Source: Halomonas llamarensis (GTDB lineage Bacteria; Pseudomonadota; Gammaproteobacteria; Pseudomonadales; Halomonadaceae). From it: DNA of 64,000 nucleotides. The notes under the pieces were generated by a model. It saw only the letters and a program-made list of their open reading frames with translations, was not told where the DNA came from and searched no databases. A program made the position numbers and the translations under genes. Of this stretch, positions 42,393-52,901 are shown piece by piece (within the stretch, counting starts at the first letter, position 1; every line of letters starts with the position of its first letter). The DNA lies in contig NZ_JAMJPJ010000002.1 in assembly GCF_023555005.1 (NCBI RefSeq), positions 170,220 through 234,219 on the forward strand, read 5' to 3'.

Positions 42393-44099
42393 CTAAACCA
42401 ACGTCTCCGCCGTTACGTTCGCTGCGGGCGCCTGTGTAGAGTGATGACGATTAATAGCGCTAAGCACGCCCTTCATTGAGGCGCTGGTAATACTCTCATC
42501 GGTGCCCACACCAAAGATAGCTTCGCCATTGATGCGCACTTCCACATAGGCGATGGCTTCCGCATCCGCCCCTTGGCCGCGGGAGTGCTCGTGGTAGTCG
42601 ATTATTTCCACATCGTGGCCAGCAGCCGCCAGCGCTTTAATAAACGCCGCTAACGGGCCATTACCCTCACTTTGCAGCGTTTGGCGCTCGCTATTCTCTT
42701 CAATTACCGCTTCTAGGGTCACCTTGGGGCTATCCGGTTCGGATGAAAGGCGGTGATTAATCAGCGCAAACGGCGAGGTCTGCTCCAGGTACTCATCAGC
42801 AAACGCCTGGTAGATCATCTGCGAGGTAATCTCTTTCCCCGTGCGATCAGCGACCTCTTGCACTACTTGGCTGAATTCGATCGACAGGCGACGCGGCAGC
42901 TCAATGCCGTGCTCTTGCTCTAGCAGGTAGGAAACACCCCCTTTACCCGACTGACTATTCACTCGAATCACCGCCTCATAGCTGCGGCCTACATCAAGCG
43001 GATCAATGGGAAGGTAAGGCACATCCCACACTGCGTCGGGGTTGGCGCGGCGATCCGCCATGCCTTTTTTAATCGCATCTTGGTGAGAGCCGGAAAAGGC
43101 GGTAAACACCAAATCACCCACGTAAGGATGGCGCGGATGCACCGGCAGCTGGTTACAATACTCCACTTCGCGCATAACCGGCGTAATGTTGGAGAAATCG
43201 AGTTCCGGATGCACGCCTTGGGTATACAAATTCATCGCCAAGGTGACGATATCCACGTTCCCCGTACGCTCGCCATTGCCAAAAAGGGTGCCTTCTACCC
43301 GATCAGCGCCAGCCATCAGGGTCAGTTCTGCCGCGGCTACGCCAGTACCTCGATCATTATGCGGATGAACACTGACAATCAAGGTATCGCGATTTTTGAC
43401 GTGACGGCAGAACCACTCGATCTGGTCGGCATAGTTATTGGGCGTTGCCACCTCGACCGTCGCGGGCAAGTTAACGATCATGCGGTTATCAACACTCGGT
43501 GAATAGGTATCCATCACCGCTTCGACAATTTCCACGGCAAAATCCATCTCCGTGGTGGTAAAAAGCTCCGGCGAGTACTGGAATGTCCAGTTAGTCTCTG
43601 GGCTGGCTTCCATCAGCTTACGAATTTGACGCGTGGCATCCATCGCAATCTGGACACATTCGTCCTTGCTCACTTGGAAAACCACGCGGCGAAACATCGG
43701 ATCAGTGGCGTTGTAAACGTGGACAATCGCGTTTTTGGCGCCCTTTAGTGCTTCGAAGGTACGCTCAATCAAGTGTGGACGCGCTTGGGTCAACACTTGA
43801 ATGGTCACATCGTCGGGAATTTTATCCTGCTCTATCAGCGCGCGCACAAAGTCAAAATCGGTTTGCGAAGCCGAAGGAAAGCCCACTTCAATCTGTTTGA
43901 AACCAACGTCAACCAACAGGTCGAAAAGACGCTGTTTGCGCTCGTGATCCATCGGATCAATCAACGACTGGTTACCGTCGCGCAGGTCAACGCTGGTCCA
44001 TATCGGCGCTTTCTCGATACGACGATTGGGCCATTGGCGATCAGGCAGGTCAACGGCGACAAAAGGACGGTATTTTTGGGCGGGATCAGACAACATCAT
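42393..44099 (-). CDS. leuA: 2-isopropylmalate synthase
   Basis: The first committed enzyme of leucine synthesis, condensing acetyl-CoA with 2-ketoisovalerate. It has 568 residues. The HMGL-like barrel has [15 protein letters not shown] with the metal-binding Asp and [16 protein letters not shown] with metal-binding His. The C-terminal LeuA dimerisation/allosteric domain follows. ATG at 44099 has AGGAG about seven bases upstream; the next ATG is adjacent. The leader contains a terminator-like hairpin and a short hydrophobic ORF, suggesting attenuation. Confidence 0.95.
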   Translation of the reverse strand: MMLSDPAQKYRPFVAVDLPDRQWPNRRIEKAPIWTSVDLRDGNQSLIDPMDHERKQRLFDLLVDVGFKQIEVGFPSASQTDFDFVRALIEQDKIPDDVTIQVLTQARPHLIERTFEALKGAKNAIVHVYNATDPMFRRVVFQVSKDECVQIAMDATRQIRKLMEASPETNWTFQYSPELFTTTEMDFAVEIVEAVMDTYSPSVDNRMIVNLPATVEVATPNNYADQIEWFCRHVKNRDTLIVSVHPHNDRGTGVAAAELTLMAGADRVEGTLFGNGERTGNVDIVTLAMNLYTQGVHPELDFSNITPVMREVEYCNQLPVHPRHPYVGDLVFTAFSGSHQDAIKKGMADRRANPDAVWDVPYLPIDPLDVGRSYEAVIRVNSQSGKGGVSYLLEQEHGIELPRRLSIEFSQVVQEVADRTGKEITSQMIYQAFADEYLEQTSPFALINHRLSSEPDSPKVTLEAVIEENSERQTLQSEGNGPLAAFIKALAAAGHDVEIIDYHEHSRGQGADAEAIAYVEVRINGEAIFGVGTDESITSASMKGVLSAINRHHSTQAPAANVTAETLV

Positions 44100-44116
44100 A
44101 GCGGCTCTCCTGGAAC

Positions 44117-44152
44117 AAAAAACGCCCCTTTGCCGCGAACGGCCAAGGGGCG
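44117..44152 (-). terminator. Attenuator-type terminator in the leuA leader
   Basis: On the minus strand CGCCCCTTGGCCG, loop TTCG, CGGCAAAGGGGCG (13-bp stem, one mismatch) is followed by six Ts and then the leuA Shine-Dalgarno AGGAG. It lies between the leader ORF and leuA, the classical position for an attenuator. Confidence 0.85.
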
Positions 44153-44182
44153 TAAATAATACTCGCACAGCTTCGAACCGCG

Positions 44183-44290
44183 TCAAAGGCGGAACGGCAG
44201 CAGCGCTGAGATGGTTGGGGGTAGATAACGTTTGAAACCATGACGACCTCGCAAAATTAAACGTACGACAATGCCAGAAGCATTCAGCAT
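44183..44290 (-). CDS. Putative leuA leader peptide
   Basis: A 35-codon frame from ATG 44290 to the TGA at 44183-44185. Its early part reads [11 protein letters not shown] and its end SALLPFRL, so it is rich in Leu, Ile and Val. It recalls leader peptides of branched-chain amino acid operons, though without a long Leu run. AGGG lies about 8 bases upstream. It ends 31 bases before the attenuator hairpin. A second overlapping frame (ATG at 44240) is less suitable in composition. Confidence 0.5.
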   Translation of the reverse strand: MLNASGIVVRLILRGRHGFKRYLPPTISALLPFRL

Positions 44291-44372
44291 TGCCCGACCC
44301 TGAAATATCAGAGGCGGGCGCTAAGTAGTCGTAGGTCTAGTGCGAGATGAATCATTGGTATTTCCATACCTC

Positions 44373-44402
44373 TAGAGAATCAGTCTGTGCTCTGTTTGTC
44401 AA
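44373..44402 (-). promoter_or_regulatory. Candidate sigma-70 promoter of leuA
   Basis: On the minus strand a perfect -35 TTGACA (44397-44402) is followed after 18 bases by TCTCTA (44373-44378), a weak -10. It lies 83 bases upstream of the leader ORF and only 13 bases inside the leuA-side flank of the insertion sequence, which left the -35 intact. Confidence 0.45.
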
Positions 44403-44415
44403 TGCTGTTTGGCGT

Positions 44416-45628
44416 CAGGGCTCCCGGATAATCATTCCTGTTGGAACACGAGGTTAGCGCGGAACTCATCGTTGGCGGCAGCGCTGAGGCGTTTGCGTTT
44501 GATGCTACGACGATCCGGATGGCGTTTGAGTAGATTCAGGGCGAACTGGCGCAGGGTGTTGAAGTTGGCCGGCGAATGATTGCAGCGGATGCGGCTGTCG
44601 TCTTCGCGGAAGGTGACATCCAGAACCCAGTGTAGTTGGTTCTCTATGCCCCAGTGGCTGCGCACAGCACGGCCGACGGCCTGGGCCGAACCGCTCAGGG
44701 TGGTGATGTAGTAGCGGTCTTCGCGGCTGATCTGATCACCGACATGACGCTCGGCTTGAACCCAGACAATGCGCCGGAGACCGGACCACTGCGTAGGATC
44801 AGGTAGGGTCCGAAGATCTTCGACAAGCCAACAACGCCGGACTTCACAGCGGCCGTGGCCTGTATCGGTTTCCTCATAATACGTCATAGGAACACCGGCA
44901 AAGCCACCCCCATGCGCCGTGGTGAAGTAGTCGCGCAGCGCCTCGTACAGAGTGGGCTGGTTGTCTTTGACCGCAAGAATGTAGTCGGCTCCCTGGCTTA
45001 CGACCTGTTCCGCGATGACCGTCTGTCAGCCCATCGCATCGAGGGTTACGATGGCACCGCGGATCTCCAGCAAGCGCAGCAACTCGGGGATGGCGGTGAT
45101 CTCGTTGGATTTCTCCGTGGTAGCCACCTGCCCCAGAGCCAACTGCTGCTCGTTCGCCCATGCGCTCACGACATGCAGGGCGGCTCGGCCGTTACGACGA
45201 TCGTGCGAGCGACGCAGGCGTTTGCCGTCAATAGCGACTACATCGCCGTCCTGGATCTGTGCCACGGCCTGCGTCCAGGCCGCAAACGCCTCCTGGAACG
45301 TGTGGGCGGGCAGTCGCGCCATCACCCAGCCGAGGCAATCTTCGGAGGGAATGCCGTGGTCATAGGGAAGAAATTGCCGTAGCCAATCCAGCTTGTCGCG
45401 CCCGAAGTCGGCAATGGCGGCCCACCCATCGGCGCCACTCACGACAGCACAGATACACAGCAGTAGAATCTCTTCCAAGGGGTATAGCTTGTTTTTGTCG
45501 GCGCGAGGGTCCTTGATGACCGATAGATGGGAAATCAGATCCGAAGACATATCACACCTCACCTTGTTGAAGATGAGGTAGGTTACGTAACTATCTGTCT
45601 ATACGAAACCGATTATTCGGGAGCCCTG
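44416..45628 (-). mobile_element. ISAs1-family insertion sequence, 1213 bp
   Basis: Both ends carry an 18-bp terminal inverted repeat starting CAGGGCTCCCG and matching at 17 of 18 positions (44416-44433 and 45611-45628). The element is flanked by a perfect 10-bp duplication, TGTTTGGCGT (44406-44415 and 45629-45638), which is a family-typical size. One transposase gene fills it on the minus strand. The exact target duplication indicates a simple and fairly recent insertion into the leuA-mnhA spacer. Confidence 0.92.
44432..45550 (-). pseudogene. ISAs1-family DDE transposase interrupted by one TGA
   Basis: The frame is open over the whole element except for one TGA at 45026-45028, right after LDAMG. 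The stop replaces the position where relatives usually have Cys before QTVIAEQ. All three catalytic acidic residues are present: VAIDGKRL, VTLDAMG and HWGIENQLHW. Without the stop the product would be about 372 residues. The upstream part alone (about 174 residues) lacks the third catalytic residue, so the copy is probably inactive. The start at 45550 lies behind GAGGTG; its end overlaps the terminal repeat. Confidence 0.9.
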
Positions 45629-45796
45629 TGTTTGGCGTTTCATGCGTTTTTACGTCTCTTCTCCGGGGAACGGCGTTAAATAGCGAAATCTTCAAAATCT
45701 CTACAGAGCTGATACTCTCTTAGCCTGACTGCTGTATCCTACGTCGCTGCATCGCTTTTGAAAGCGGTGCAATGCGATTTTAGATATTTCCATTGG

Positions 45797-48637
45797 ATGC
45801 CTCCCATGATACTGCTGTGGATAGCCTTACTGCCTCTGCTGGGCGTTGTGGTGCCGGCGCTACTCGGACGGCGTGAGCGCGCATTGTGCACTCGCCTGAC
45901 CGCCATTGTACCTGCGATTGCCCTGCTGCTAACGCTAAGCCAAGTGCCGGCCCTGCTAGACAGCGAAACGCTGCGGTTCTCGGCCGCTTGGCTACCTGAA
46001 CTCGGGCTCGAACTTGCCTTGCGGCTTGATGGGCTCACGCTGCTCTTCAATCTACTGATATTAGGGATTGGGCTACTTATTTTACTCTATGCCCACTTCT
46101 ACTTGAGCCCTGAAGAGCCATACGGGCGATTCTACGCGTACTTGCTGCTATTCATGGCGTCCATGGTCGGCATTGCGATGTCCGACAACTTGATTCTGCT
46201 TTGGCTTTTCTGGGAGCTGACCAGCCTCTCCTCATTCTTGTTAATTGGCTTTTGGTCGCACCGAAGCGATGCCCGTAAAGGCGCACGGATGGCGCTCACC
46301 GTCACTGGCGCGGGAGGCCTTGCTCTACTCGCCGGTTTTTTGCTGCTCGGCAATATCGTGGGGAGTTTCGACCTTAACGTGGTACTGGCCAGTGGCGACA
46401 CTGTTCTCGCCGACCCGCGCTACCCTGTCATGCTTGTTCTGGTACTGCTGGGGGCTTTTACCAAATCGGCACAGTTCCCCTTTCAATTCTGGCTGCCCCA
46501 CGCCATGGCAGCGCCCACGCCTGTTTCCGCGTACCTGCATTCTGCCACCATGGTGAAAGCCGGTATTTTCTTAATGGCGCGCCTACATCCGGCTATTGCC
46601 GGCAGCGAGCTTTGGGTCGTGATTGTATCCCTGGTGGGTACGGCGACGCTGCTTTACGGGGCTTGGTTTGCCCTATTTAAAACCGACCTTAAAGGCATTT
46701 TGGCCTTTTCCACCGTCAGTCATTTAGGGCTAATCACCGTGCTGCTCGGCATTGGAAGCCCCATGGCGGTGGTCGCCGCGCTGTTTCATATTTTGAATCA
46801 TGCCACGTTCAAAGCAGCCCTTTTTATGAGTGCGGGTATCATCGACCATGAAACAGGCACACGCGAACTAAAACAGCTCGGCGGCTTGAAAAAAACCATG
46901 CCCGTCACGGCCCTTTTAACCACGCTTGCCGCGGCTGCTATGGCGGGGGTACCGCTATTTAATGGCTTTTTGTCGAAAGAGATGTTCTTTACCGAGACAG
47001 TGGCTACGCCGGTTCTCGGCGGGCTAAGCTGGCTGCTACCCGCCCTAGCAACTCTTGGCGGCATTCTGTCAGTTGCCTATTCGCTGCGCTTGGTTCACGC
47101 CATTTTCTACAAGCCCGCGCGCAAAGCGCCGCCAAAAACGCCTCACGAACCGCCGCACCTGATGCGCCTGCCGGTCGAAATCTTGGTGGTACTGTGTGTC
47201 ATTGTTGGGATATTCCCCGGCCTAATGGCCACAGGGCTTCTCAAGCTTGCGACTCAAGCCGTGCTAGGCGAGCAGTTTGATTTTTATCTCTCTATTTGGC
47301 ACGGCGTTAATCTGCCGCTGATGATGAGCGTCGCGGCGCTGGTGTTCGGCACCGTCATGTACTGGCGCCACAGCGATTTACGCCAATTTACGCAACATTT
47401 TGTCGGCGTCGATGCACGGCGTACATTTGAACGCGCAGTTGTGGCATTAGGCTACTGGGCCGAGCGATGTGTCGCCGTCGTCGAGGGTAACTCCCTTCAG
47501 CGCTACATGGGGCTCTTGCTGTTTGCAGCCTTTGTGATGGGCGTGATCGGCCTTGCCCAAATCACTGACCTCACCGGCGCATTGGGTAATCAACCCGTTG
47601 ACGCCATGGCATTGCTTGGCGCTGGCATGCTGATATTTGGTGGCGTCGCCACCGCAGCGACGCATCGTTATCGCTTGGTATCACTGCTCATGCTCTCGGT
47701 CGTTGGCCTTTTTGTCGCACTGACCTTTGCCCGCTTCTCGGCGCCCGATCTGGCGCTGACACAGCTCTCGGTGGAGGTGGTCACGATGATTTTGCTGATG
47801 CTAGCGCTCTTTTTCTTGCCGCAAAAAACTCCGCAGGAATCGAGCCCACTGCGCAACGTACGCGATATTTTGCTCGCAAGCGCGCTTGGGCTTGTGGTCG
47901 CGAGCCTGAACTACGCGGTATTAACTCGTGAGACGCTATCGATCTCTGATTTCTTTATCGAAAATAGCAAGCCAGGTGGCGGCGGCTATAACGTCGTTAA
48001 CGTTATCCTGGTCGATTTCCGTGGTTTCGATACGTTGGGCGAGATTACGGTACTGGCCCTGGCAGGCCTTGCGATTTTCAAACTACTCAACCGCTTACGG
48101 CTATTCATTCCGCACAGTGATGGCGAAGGCCGCGTTTGGTCGCCTGATCGCTACCCGGCAATTTTAACGTCGATTTCCATGGCGCTACTGCCTTTGGCAC
48201 TGCTCGTGTCAGCATTTATCTTCCTGCGCGGGCATAATATGCCGGGGGGTGGCTTTATTGCCGGGCTTATCACGGCCGTGGCGCTCATTTTGCTCTACAT
48301 GGCGCGCGGCGTGGAATGGGCACAAGACAGGTTGAACTTCCCCTTCCAACCCGTGGCAATTGTCGGGGTGGCCGTTGCCACGCTCACCGGCCTGGGCAGC
48401 TGGCTGTTTGGGTATCCGTTCCTAACCTCGACGTTTAGCTACTTCACCTTGCCGTTGATTGGTAGGTTCGAGCTAGCGAGCGCGCTACTATTTGATCTTG
48501 GGGTGTATCTCGCGGTGGTCGGTGCCACGCTGATGATTCTCGCCAACCTCGGAAAGGTCACCACGTCCCACCGCCCCATGCTTGAGTCATCGGAACAAGA
48601 AACAGACACACCCGCGCCCAAAAAGGACACACGCTAA
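45797..48637 (+). CDS. mnhA: Na+/H+ antiporter subunit A with fused subunit B domain
   Basis: The largest subunit of the Mrp/Mnh/Pha multisubunit cation/proton antiporter, related to NuoL of complex I. It has about 946 residues with many membrane spans. NuoL-like core motifs include [31 protein letters not shown] with [17 protein letters not shown], and [14 protein letters not shown]4040 region follows, then an MnhB domain over about the last 160 residues ([16 protein letters not shown]). No separate mnhB exists. The start is uncertain (ATG 45797 or 45806; no good SD). The stop overlaps mnhC (TAATG). Confidence 0.93.
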   Translation: MPPMILLWIALLPLLGVVVPALLGRRERALCTRLTAIVPAIALLLTLSQVPALLDSETLRFSAAWLPELGLELALRLDGLTLLFNLLILGIGLLILLYAHFYLSPEEPYGRFYAYLLLFMASMVGIAMSDNLILLWLFWELTSLSSFLLIGFWSHRSDARKGARMALTVTGAGGLALLAGFLLLGNIVGSFDLNVVLASGDTVLADPRYPVMLVLVLLGAFTKSAQFPFQFWLPHAMAAPTPVSAYLHSATMVKAGIFLMARLHPAIAGSELWVVIVSLVGTATLLYGAWFALFKTDLKGILAFSTVSHLGLITVLLGIGSPMAVVAALFHILNHATFKAALFMSAGIIDHETGTRELKQLGGLKKTMPVTALLTTLAAAAMAGVPLFNGFLSKEMFFTETVATPVLGGLSWLLPALATLGGILSVAYSLRLVHAIFYKPARKAPPKTPHEPPHLMRLPVEILVVLCVIVGIFPGLMATGLLKLATQAVLGEQFDFYLSIWHGVNLPLMMSVAALVFGTVMYWRHSDLRQFTQHFVGVDARRTFERAVVALGYWAERCVAVVEGNSLQRYMGLLLFAAFVMGVIGLAQITDLTGALGNQPVDAMALLGAGMLIFGGVATAATHRYRLVSLLMLSVVGLFVALTFARFSAPDLALTQLSVEVVTMILLMLALFFLPQKTPQESSPLRNVRDILLASALGLVVASLNYAVLTRETLSISDFFIENSKPGGGGYNVVNVILVDFRGFDTLGEITVLALAGLAIFKLLNRLRLFIPHSDGEGRVWSPDRYPAILTSISMALLPLALLVSAFIFLRGHNMPGGGFIAGLITAVALILLYMARGVEWAQDRLNFPFQPVAIVGVAVATLTGLGSWLFGYPFLTSTFSYFTLPLIGRFELASALLFDLGVYLAVVGATLMILANLGKVTTSHRPMLESSEQETDTPAPKKDTR

Positions 48638-48969
48638 TGGAGATGCTTTACGCCATAACCACTGGGGTGTTAACCGCCTGCGGACTTTACCTCACCTTGC
48701 GCGGGCGTACTTTCCCCGTCGTTGTCGGCCTTACGCTACTCTCGTATGCCGTGAACCTGTTTCTCTTTTCCATGGGCGGCTTAACCACCGATGGTGCGGC
48801 CCTCGCTAACCGAGACGGGCACTTTGCCGACCCCCTGCCACAAGCGCTCGTGCTCACCGCCATTGTGATTGGCTTCGCCATGACCGCTTTTGTGGTGATT
48901 TTAGCCATGCGTGCGCGCAGTGAAGCGGGCAATGACCATGTGGACGGCAAAAAGGAAGTTCGCGAATGA
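48637..48969 (+). CDS. mnhC: Na+/H+ antiporter subunit C
   Basis: A NuoK-like subunit of 110 residues with three membrane spans (YAITTGVLTACGLYLTL, FPVVVGLTLLSYAVNLFLF, LPQALVLTAIVIGFAMTAFVV). The DPLPQALVLTAIVIGFA block is diagnostic. It overlaps mnhA by one base and mnhD by four (ATGA). Confidence 0.94.
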   Translation: MEMLYAITTGVLTACGLYLTLRGRTFPVVVGLTLLSYAVNLFLFSMGGLTTDGAALANRDGHFADPLPQALVLTAIVIGFAMTAFVVILAMRARSEAGNDHVDGKKEVRE

Positions 48970-50477
48970 CTCAACACCTCATTGTTTTCCCTGTGGTCCT
49001 ACCACTAATCGCGGGCATTCTATTGCTCTATCAACGCCAAGGTTTAGTGCGCTACAAGCGTTGGGTCAGCGTTGTGGCCACTGTACTTTTACTACTCGTC
49101 TCAATGGTTCTGATTACCAAAGCGGCCGACGACGAGATCACCTACTATGCACTGGGTGATTGGCAACCGCCGTTTGGCATTGCTTTAGTGCTTGATCGCT
49201 TATCCGCTTTAATGCTGCTGGTTACCTCGATTCTTGCCATTGGCGCCGTCATCTTTGCCTGCGCGGGTGACGATGAAAAGGGCAGCAATTTTCACGGCCT
49301 ATTTCAGTGGCAGCTGATGGGCATCAACGGCGCCTTTCTGACCGGTGATTTGTTTAACCTGTTTGTTTTTTTTGAAGTGCTGTTACTGGCCTCTTACGCG
49401 CTGCTGCTGCACGGCGGTGGCAAAGCCAGAATTCAAGCCAGCGTGCATTACGTGGTCTTAAACCTGGCGGGCTCATCGCTCTTTTTGATTGCGGTGGGTA
49501 TTTTGTACGGCGCTACCGGAACACTCAACATGGCCGATATGGCTCAGCGTTTGGGTGACCTGCCTGCCGAGCGTGAAGGGCTCGTTACAGCGGGCGCGTT
49601 GATGCTACTGGTCGTATTTGGTTTGAAAGCCGCCATTTTGCCACTCTATTTCTGGCTGCCACGCGCCTACGCATCTGCCCCTGCGCCGGTAGCTGCCCTC
49701 TTTGCTATCATGACAAAAGTTGGTATTTACGCCATTTTGCGCGTCTACTCGCTAATTTTCAGCGATCAAGCGGGAAATCTCGCCGCACTAGAGCAGCCAT
49801 GGGTATGGTGGCTTGGACTGGCAACGCTTGCCATTGCTGGCATAAGTGTCCTCGCCGCACGAGATTTGCGTTTGTTGGTAGCGTATCTTGTCCTAGTCTC
49901 AGTAGGCACCCTACTTGTTGGTATCGGCATGCGCACCCCTCAAGCGGTATCAGCACTACTTTATTACCTGATCCATACCACACTGATTACCGGTGGCCTC
50001 TTTCTGCTCGCGGAGATGATCGGCCTGCAGCGAGGCAAAACAGGTACTCGCCTCGTGCGTGGACGCCCGATGGTACAGGGCAACGGGCTTGTGCTTATGT
50101 TTTTCATCGGCGCTATTGCGGTGGCAGGGCTTCCGCCGCTTTCGGGTGCGTTGGGTAAAGCCTTGATGCTCAATGCAGCAGAAGGCAGCCAACAACTATG
50201 GCTGTGGCCGCTATTACTGCTGGCAGGATTGAGCTCGTTAATTGCCCTTTCCCGCGCAGGCTCAACGCTTTTTTGGCGCAGTCATCGCGGCAGCGCAAGC
50301 GGCAAGATACTCCCACGCCAGCAATGGTTTGCGGTGATCTGGCTAATGAGTGCAGCGCCACTGATGGTTATTTTTGCCGGGCCAGTGAGCGAATACACTC
50401 AAGCCACTGCCGCTCAACTAGCCGACCCGCAGCCAATGATTCAAACGCTGTTGCATGACGCAGGAGATACCCCATGA
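48966..50477 (+). CDS. mnhD: Na+/H+ antiporter subunit D
   Basis: A NuoM/NuoN-like proton-channel subunit of 503 residues with about 14 spans. Conserved parts include FFEVLLLASYALLLHGG with the membrane Glu, LKAAILPLYFWLPRAYASAP and AGLPPLSGALGKALML. It overlaps both mnhC and mnhE by four bases, so all are translated from one mRNA. Confidence 0.95.
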   Translation: MTQHLIVFPVVLPLIAGILLLYQRQGLVRYKRWVSVVATVLLLLVSMVLITKAADDEITYYALGDWQPPFGIALVLDRLSALMLLVTSILAIGAVIFACAGDDEKGSNFHGLFQWQLMGINGAFLTGDLFNLFVFFEVLLLASYALLLHGGGKARIQASVHYVVLNLAGSSLFLIAVGILYGATGTLNMADMAQRLGDLPAEREGLVTAGALMLLVVFGLKAAILPLYFWLPRAYASAPAPVAALFAIMTKVGIYAILRVYSLIFSDQAGNLAALEQPWVWWLGLATLAIAGISVLAARDLRLLVAYLVLVSVGTLLVGIGMRTPQAVSALLYYLIHTTLITGGLFLLAEMIGLQRGKTGTRLVRGRPMVQGNGLVLMFFIGAIAVAGLPPLSGALGKALMLNAAEGSQQLWLWPLLLLAGLSSLIALSRAGSTLFWRSHRGSASGKILPRQQWFAVIWLMSAAPLMVIFAGPVSEYTQATAAQLADPQPMIQTLLHDAGDTP

Positions 50478-50971
50478 TTGCACCGCGCCCGTGGTTACCT
50501 ACGCCGGTTTTATCTCTGCTACTGCTTTTCGTTTGGCTGCTTTTGGTGCGCAGCACTGCATTTGGCCAAATCGTACTCGGCGCTGCGCTGGCGATTGCAA
50601 TTCCTCTTCTCACTCACCGTTTTTGGGACGCAAGACCTCACATTCGCAAGCCATTATTGCTGCTGCGTTTTGCGCTACGCGTCCTCAAAGATATTGTGAT
50701 TGCCAATTTTGAAGTCGCCTATTTAATCGCCAATCCGTGGCGCAAACTACGCCCCCACTTTATTGAGTATCCGCTGATGGTGGAAGACCGTTTCACGATC
50801 ACGCTACTCGCCAGCACCATCAGCTTAACGCCGGGCACCGTGTCAGCCAACTTGCGCATGGACGGCAAATCACTACTGATTCATGCCCTCGATGTGGGCG
50901 ACGAAGAGGCGTTGATCCAGCATATCCGTCAGCGCTATGAGCAACCGCTCAAGGAGATTTACGAATGCTGA
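50474..50971 (+). CDS. mnhE: Na+/H+ antiporter subunit E
   Basis: A 165-residue membrane subunit with N-terminal spans (PTPVLSLLLLFVWLLLV) and the family block FIEYPLMVEDRFTITLLAST followed by ISLTPGTVSANL. It is needed for assembly of the antiporter. It overlaps mnhD by four bases and mnhF by seven. Confidence 0.93.
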   Translation: MIAPRPWLPTPVLSLLLLFVWLLLVRSTAFGQIVLGAALAIAIPLLTHRFWDARPHIRKPLLLLRFALRVLKDIVIANFEVAYLIANPWRKLRPHFIEYPLMVEDRFTITLLASTISLTPGTVSANLRMDGKSLLIHALDVGDEEALIQHIRQRYEQPLKEIYEC

Positions 50972-51234
50972 CCGTTGCGCTTTATATCACGCTAGCACTT
51001 GTCATCATGGCGCTGCTGTTTAACCTTTACCGGCTCATGGTAGGGCCTGATTTGCCCGACCGAGTACTGGCGCTTGATACCATGTACATCAACGCCATCG
51101 CCCTTATCGTACTGTTAGGGCTATGGCTAAACACCAAAACCTACTTTGAGTCGGCGCTTTTAATCGCCATGCTGGGCTTTATCAGCACGGTAGCGGTATG
51201 CAAATACATTTTGCGCGGTGACATCATCGAGTAA
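50965..51234 (+). CDS. mnhF: Na+/H+ antiporter subunit F
   Basis: An 89-residue protein with three spans and the conserved RLMVGPDLPDRVLALDTMYI. It starts seven bases inside mnhE, behind AAGGAG. Confidence 0.93.
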   Translation: MLTVALYITLALVIMALLFNLYRLMVGPDLPDRVLALDTMYINAIALIVLLGLWLNTKTYFESALLIAMLGFISTVAVCKYILRGDIIE

Positions 51235-51248
51235 ACGCAGGAGTGACT

Positions 51249-51635
51249 ATGTCTTGGATCGTTGAAGTGCTGGCATCCGTACTGCTTATCGCTGGCGGAA
51301 TTTTTCTGTTTATTGGCTCGATGGGGATGGTGCACCTGCGCGATTTTTATATGCGTCTTCACGGCCCAACAAAGGCTACCACGCTAGGGATCGGGTGCAT
51401 GCTGATTGCCTCAACGCTCTTCTTTTGGAGCCAGGACGGCAAGCCCGATATTCAGGAATTATTGATCACGCTATTTCTCTTTATCACCGCCCCAGTGAGC
51501 GCGCACCTGCTCTCCAAGGCCGGACTGCACATGCAGTTGAATCATATCGACATCACCGAAGGTGACCCGGTGGAGCTGCGCGATGAGGAAGTGGCCCAAA
51601 AGCCGGTACCGCACCCCGACAAAGGCCACGGATGA
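51249..51635 (+). CDS. mnhG: Na+/H+ antiporter subunit G
   Basis: A 128-residue protein with three spans and the family segment GSMGMVHLRDFYMRLHGPTK. ATG at 51249 has AGGAG six bases upstream; a GTG at 51243 is possible. It is the last gene of the operon and converges on serB. The C-terminal tail is hydrophilic. Confidence 0.93.
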   Translation: MSWIVEVLASVLLIAGGIFLFIGSMGMVHLRDFYMRLHGPTKATTLGIGCMLIASTLFFWSQDGKPDIQELLITLFLFITAPVSAHLLSKAGLHMQLNHIDITEGDPVELRDEEVAQKPVPHPDKGHG

Positions 51636-51656
51636 ACCCGCTGAGGCCTGAAATGA

Positions 51657-51683
51657 GCGCCTGAGCAAAGGTAGCTCAAGCGC
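51657..51683. terminator. Hairpin between mnhG and serB
   Basis: GCGCCTGAGC and GCTCAAGCGC form a 10-bp stem with one mismatch around AAAGGTA, in the 60-base gap between the convergent mnhG and serB genes. T-tracts are weak on both strands. Confidence 0.5.
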
Positions 51684-51695
51684 CTGGTTATGTAT

Positions 51696-52898
51696 TTAAT
51701 CCAGCAAATCGATCTGCCGATAGCCAATCAAATACAGCACTGCATCAATGCCCAGCGTGGAGATCGCTTGCCGCGCCTGGGCACGCACCATTGGCTTGGC
51801 GCGAAAGGCAATGCCAAGCCCTGCCTGGGCCAGCATTTTCAAATCGTTGGCCCCATCGCCCACGGCAATGGTTTGATCCAGCGTGAGCCCTTCACGCAGG
51901 GCGATTTGCTCCAGCAGCTCAGCTTTGCGTTCCGCATCGATAATTGGTGTCTGCACCTCGCCGCTCACCTTGCCATTCTCGATCACCAACTCATTGGCGT
52001 GAATTTCATCAAAGCCCAGCGTTTCCTGCAGATGGCGGGCAAAGTAGGTGAAGCCACCAGAAATAATCGCCGTGCGATACCCCAGGTGTTTGAGGTTCAC
52101 CATCAGCCGCTCAACGCCCTCCATCAGCGGTAGGTTCGCGGCGATATCCGCCAGTACCGATTCATCTAGCCCTGCCAGTTTACTCATGCGTTCGCGGAAG
52201 CTCTCCTGAAAATAGAGTTCGCCGCGCATAGCCCGCTCCGTCACCTCGGCCACTTCCTCGCCCACGCCGTGGCGACGCGCCAGCTCGTCAATCACTTCGG
52301 TTTGAATCAGCGTCGAATCCATATCGAAGCAGACTAAGCGGCGGTGACGGCGCCATATGGAGTCTTCCTGCAGGGCGATATCCACCCCGTGCTGCACACC
52401 TAGCGCCAGTGCTTTTTCGCGCAGTGCTTCCAGGTTGGTTTCTTCACCGCGTAGCCAGCACTCCACGCAGGCACCGTGAACAGGTGCCTCGCCGTCCAGG
52501 GGCTCACGTCCGGAAAGGCGATGAATCAGTTCCACGGTCAAACCAAATTCAGCGGTTAGCCCGCCCACTTCGGCGAGAATGCCGGCGGGCAGGCGCGGCG
52601 CCAAGAGCGTCAAAATGAAACGCGGCTGGCTCGCCTCAACGCTCCAGCGGTGGTAATCCTCGGCGCTGACAGTGATCGCCTGGACATCTAGCCCCAGAGC
52701 ATCGCCCGCCTCTGAAAGCGTAGTTTCCAATGCGCTGTCGTGATCCAGCCCCACCAGCGCTTCCAGCGACAACATGCCGAATGTCACGCTCTGGTTGATA
52801 TCCAAAAGGCGTGCACCGCTTTTCGCTAGCGCTTTTCCAAGCTCAGCAAGCTGCCCTGGGCGTGCCACGCCGGTGGTGCGAATTAAACAGCGTTTCAT
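51696..52898 (-). CDS. serB: Phosphoserine phosphatase
   Basis: The last step of serine synthesis. It has 400 residues: two ACT-like regions at the N-terminus (about 1-170) and the HAD domain with CFDMDSTLIQTEVIDELA, IISGGFTYF and AVGDGANDLKML. It starts three bases after the parC stop behind GGGAGAG, so it is translationally coupled to parC. Two ACT domains are usual for Pseudomonas-type SerB. Confidence 0.95.
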   Translation of the reverse strand: MKRCLIRTTGVARPGQLAELGKALAKSGARLLDINQSVTFGMLSLEALVGLDHDSALETTLSEAGDALGLDVQAITVSAEDYHRWSVEASQPRFILTLLAPRLPAGILAEVGGLTAEFGLTVELIHRLSGREPLDGEAPVHGACVECWLRGEETNLEALREKALALGVQHGVDIALQEDSIWRRHRRLVCFDMDSTLIQTEVIDELARRHGVGEEVAEVTERAMRGELYFQESFRERMSKLAGLDESVLADIAANLPLMEGVERLMVNLKHLGYRTAIISGGFTYFARHLQETLGFDEIHANELVIENGKVSGEVQTPIIDAERKAELLEQIALREGLTLDQTIAVGDGANDLKMLAQAGLGIAFRAKPMVRAQARQAISTLGIDAVLYLIGYRQIDLLD

Positions 52899-52901
52899 GG
52901 A

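Noticed and set aside
44100..44415. T-box or leucine riboswitch upstream of leuA
   Set aside because: No T-box sequence or specifier-loop pattern is visible; T-boxes are rare in gammaproteobacteria, and a leader-peptide attenuator explains the hairpin.
45026..45028. TGA in the transposase as a selenocysteine or programmed read-through codon
   Set aside because: No SECIS-like hairpin was recognised just downstream, and relatives of this family use an ordinary Cys at this place; a nonsense mutation is simpler.
45749..45770. GCATCGCTTT/AAAGCGGTGC inverted repeat upstream of mnhA as a terminator or operator
   Set aside because: The loop is nearly absent and no T-tract follows; it may be chance and I could not tie it to a function.
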